DNA from: Auanema rhodensis
Lineage: Eukaryota; Nematoda; Chromadorea; Rhabditida; Rhabditidae
Length of the DNA: 64,000 nucleotides
Direction of reading: 5' to 3'
Assembly: GCA_964057225.1 (NCBI GenBank)
Contig: OZ059894.1
Location: 4,464,001-4,528,000, forward strand
Shown: in pieces, positions 62,620-64,000 of the stretch
Position numbering within the stretch: position 1 is the first letter of the stretch
Layout of the letters: each line of letters starts with the position of its first letter
The notes under the pieces: model-generated
The model's input: the letters and a program-made list of their open reading frames with translations, nothing else
What the model was told of the DNA's origin: nothing
The model's database searches: none
Made by a program: the position numbers and the translations under genes

Positions 62620-63672
62620 CATCATTTTTCAAACGATCATAACTAATTTTTGTATTAAGCGTTTCTCAATGTAGTTTAGTGCATTCGATGCGGATTTTTT
62701 AGCTGCGTCGATCTGTGTTATCAGATTTGCGCTAGCTTAAAAATGTACCGAGATATCAACTGATATAAGTTCACACTTATATCCTCGATTTTCACCCTGA
62801 AGAATTAATTTTTTCGTTGAATAACATTGTCCATCGTCTTTGCCTTGAAAAAAGGAATCTAAAAACATCTACTTTTCGCTAAATTATTCTGAAATTTTTC
62901 GAAAAAATTTTTGTCAAAATGTTTTTGGAAGCAATGTTGAGTGTACATGGAAACTCAACATACACTAATGCATCATTTTTCAAACGATCATAACTAATTT
63001 TTGTATTAAGCGTTTCTCAATGTAGTATAGTGCATTCGATGCGGATTTTTAAGCTGCGTCGATCTGTGTTATCAGATTTGCGCTAGCTTAAAAATGCACC
63101 GAGATATCAACTGATATAAGTTCACACTTATATCCTCGATTTTCACCCTGAAGAAATAATTTTTTCGTTGAATAACATCGTCCATCGTCTTTGCCTTGAA
63201 AAAAGAAATCTAAAAACATCTACTTTTTGCTAAATTATTTTGAAATTTTTCGAAAAAATTTTTGTCAAAATGTTTTTGGAAGCAATGTTGAGTGTACATG
63301 GAAACTCAACATACACTAATGCATCATTTTTCAAACGATCATAACTAATTTTTGTATCAAGCGTTTCTCAATGTAGTTTAGTGCATTCGATGCGGATTTT
63401 TAAGCTGCGTCGATCTGTGTTATCAGATTTGCGCTAGCTTAAAAATGCACCGAGATATCAACTGATATAAGTTCACACTTATATCCTCGATTTTCACCCT
63501 GAAGAATTAATTTTTTCGTTGAATAACATTGTCCATCGTCTTTGCCTTGAAAAAAGAAATCTAAAAACATCTACTTTTTGCTAAATTATTTTGAAATTTT
63601 TCGAAAAAATTTTTGTCAAAATGTTTTTGGAAGCGATGTTGAGTGTACATGGAAACTCAACATACACTAATG
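62620..63672 (+). repeat. Right copy of the three-monomer block (180-182)
   Basis: This is the partner of 40506-41558. Monomer 180 has GGATTTTTTAGCTG with ATTCTG, 181 has AAGAAATAA, CATCGTCC and AGAAATC, and 182 has TATCAAG, TAGTTTAG and GCGATG. Monomer 183 repeats the 181 type, so a 702-bp alternation may be starting at the window edge. Confidence 0.88.
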
Positions 63673-64000
63673 CATCATTTTTCAAACGATCATAACTAAT
63701 TTTTGTATTAAGCGTTTCTCAATGTAGTATAGTGCATTCGATGCGGATTTTTAAGCTGCGTCGATCTGTGTTATCAGATTTGCGCTAGCTTAAAAATGCA
63801 CCGAGATATCAACTGATATAAGTTCACACTTATATCCTCGATTTTCACCCTGAAGAAATAATTTTTTCGTTGAATAACATCGTCCATCGTCTTTGCCTTG
63901 AAAAAAGAAATCTAAAAACATCTACTTTTTGCTAAATTATTTTGAAATTTTTCGAAAAAATTTTTGTCAAAATGTTTTTGGAAGCAATGTTGAGTGTACA
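63673..64000 (+). repeat. Partial monomer 183 at window edge
   Basis: This last copy stops at m328, inside the loop of the m315-342 hairpin, because the window ends there. The array therefore continues to the right. It is subfamily B, with AAGAAAT at m181-187, CATCGTCC near m207 and AGAAATC near m236. That makes it a copy of monomer 181 at 62971, 702 bp earlier. Confidence 0.95.

Larger units (their letters stand above)
1..64000 (+). repeat. Satellite DNA array, ~351-bp monomer, 183 copies
   Basis: The segment starting CATCATTTTTCAAACG recurs every 334-353 bases from the first to the last base, always on the same strand. I located all 183 starts. Complete monomers number 182: 151 of 351 bp, 13 of 334, 13 of 352, 4 of 350 and 1 of 353. 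With a 328-bp terminal piece these sum to exactly 64,000. No foreign insertion, inversion or unique spacer is present. Every copy has stop codons in most frames and no conserved reading frame, so this is non-coding. Arrays of this kind usually form centromeric or pericentromeric heterochromatin in eukaryotes; that location is inferred. The satellite family is not one I can name. Confidence 0.98.
36645..64000 (+). repeat. Subfamily B domain (monomers 106-183)
   Basis: All 78 monomers, the last one partial, carry AAGAATTAA, AAGAAATAA or a close derivative at m181-189, and none has the A form. No 17-bp deletion and no eight-T (352-bp) copy occurs here. Subtypes are recognisable by GGATTTTTTAGCTG (m81 T) linked with ATGTACC (m127 T), by GCGATG at m312-317, by ACTTATTTTTGTAACA with CAGTTTT, by CAGGTTT with CCCCGAAG and AACAATG, and by TTTCTTAATG with GATCCGG. 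Higher-order repeats built from these subtypes are listed separately. Confidence 0.93.

Noticed and set aside
1-64000. CRISPR array, because of regular direct repeats
   Set aside because: The units are 334-353 bp with no unique spacers between them, far from the 20-50-base repeats and unique spacers of CRISPR. No cas genes are present.
1-64000. Tandem gene family, ribosomal DNA or tRNA cluster
   Set aside because: The monomer has stops in most frames, no tRNA cloverleaf or internal promoter boxes that I can recognise, and no similarity to rRNA that I can see.
1-64000. A new defence, toxin or regulatory gene system
   Set aside because: No coding sequence, RNA gene or unique DNA exists in the window. 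Anything beyond satellite structure and turnover would be invention.

Overview
The whole 64,000-base window is one uninterrupted eukaryotic satellite DNA array. It consists of a single AT-rich monomer of about 351 bp (the first copy has 112 G+C out of 351, about 32%), repeated head to tail in one orientation. Reading every monomer boundary gives 182 complete monomers plus a 328-bp partial one at the right edge. The lengths are 151 copies of 351 bp, 13 of 334, 13 of 352, 4 of 350 and 1 of 353. These sum with the partial copy to exactly 64,000, so no base is left for a gene, transposon, RNA gene or unique spacer. No protein-coding gene is supported. The array continues past both edges.

The organism cannot be named from this sequence and I do not recognise the satellite family. 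A pure array of this size points to centromeric or pericentromeric heterochromatin of a eukaryote. The monomer has 12 CpG where about 9 are expected from its base composition, so CpG is not depleted. That argues against a heavily CpG-methylated germline such as a vertebrate's and fits an insect or other invertebrate. This is inference.

Layout, with monomers numbered 1 to 183 from the left and positions inside a monomer written m1 to m351, taking base 1 as m1. (1) 1-29290, monomers 1-84: subfamily A, marked by AAGGAAT near m181-187. It includes 12 of the 13 copies with a 17-bp deletion (m160-176). Its nested higher-order repeats are a 1036-bp trimer, a 1756-bp pentamer, a 703-bp dimer and a 5235-bp 15-monomer duplication. 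(2) 29291-36644, monomers 85-105: a mixed zone of 14 B-type and 7 A-type monomers. (3) 36645-64000, monomers 106-183: only subfamily B (AAGAATT or AAGAAAT). Its higher-order repeats are a 1053-bp trimer, paired 12-, 15- and 16-monomer offsets, a 2106-bp hexamer present three times with an inner 702-bp dimer expansion, and another 1053-bp trimer at 58058-61216.

Each monomer carries two possible hairpins with perfect 9-bp stems, an 11-bp inverted repeat and a 12-bp palindrome. Variation between copies is concentrated at a few sites and travels as linked haplotypes. Chimeric monomers join the haplotypes at homologous positions, as expected from unequal crossover or gene conversion. What can be said about function is limited to chromatin and centromere hypotheses. 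The informative content is the record of array turnover.
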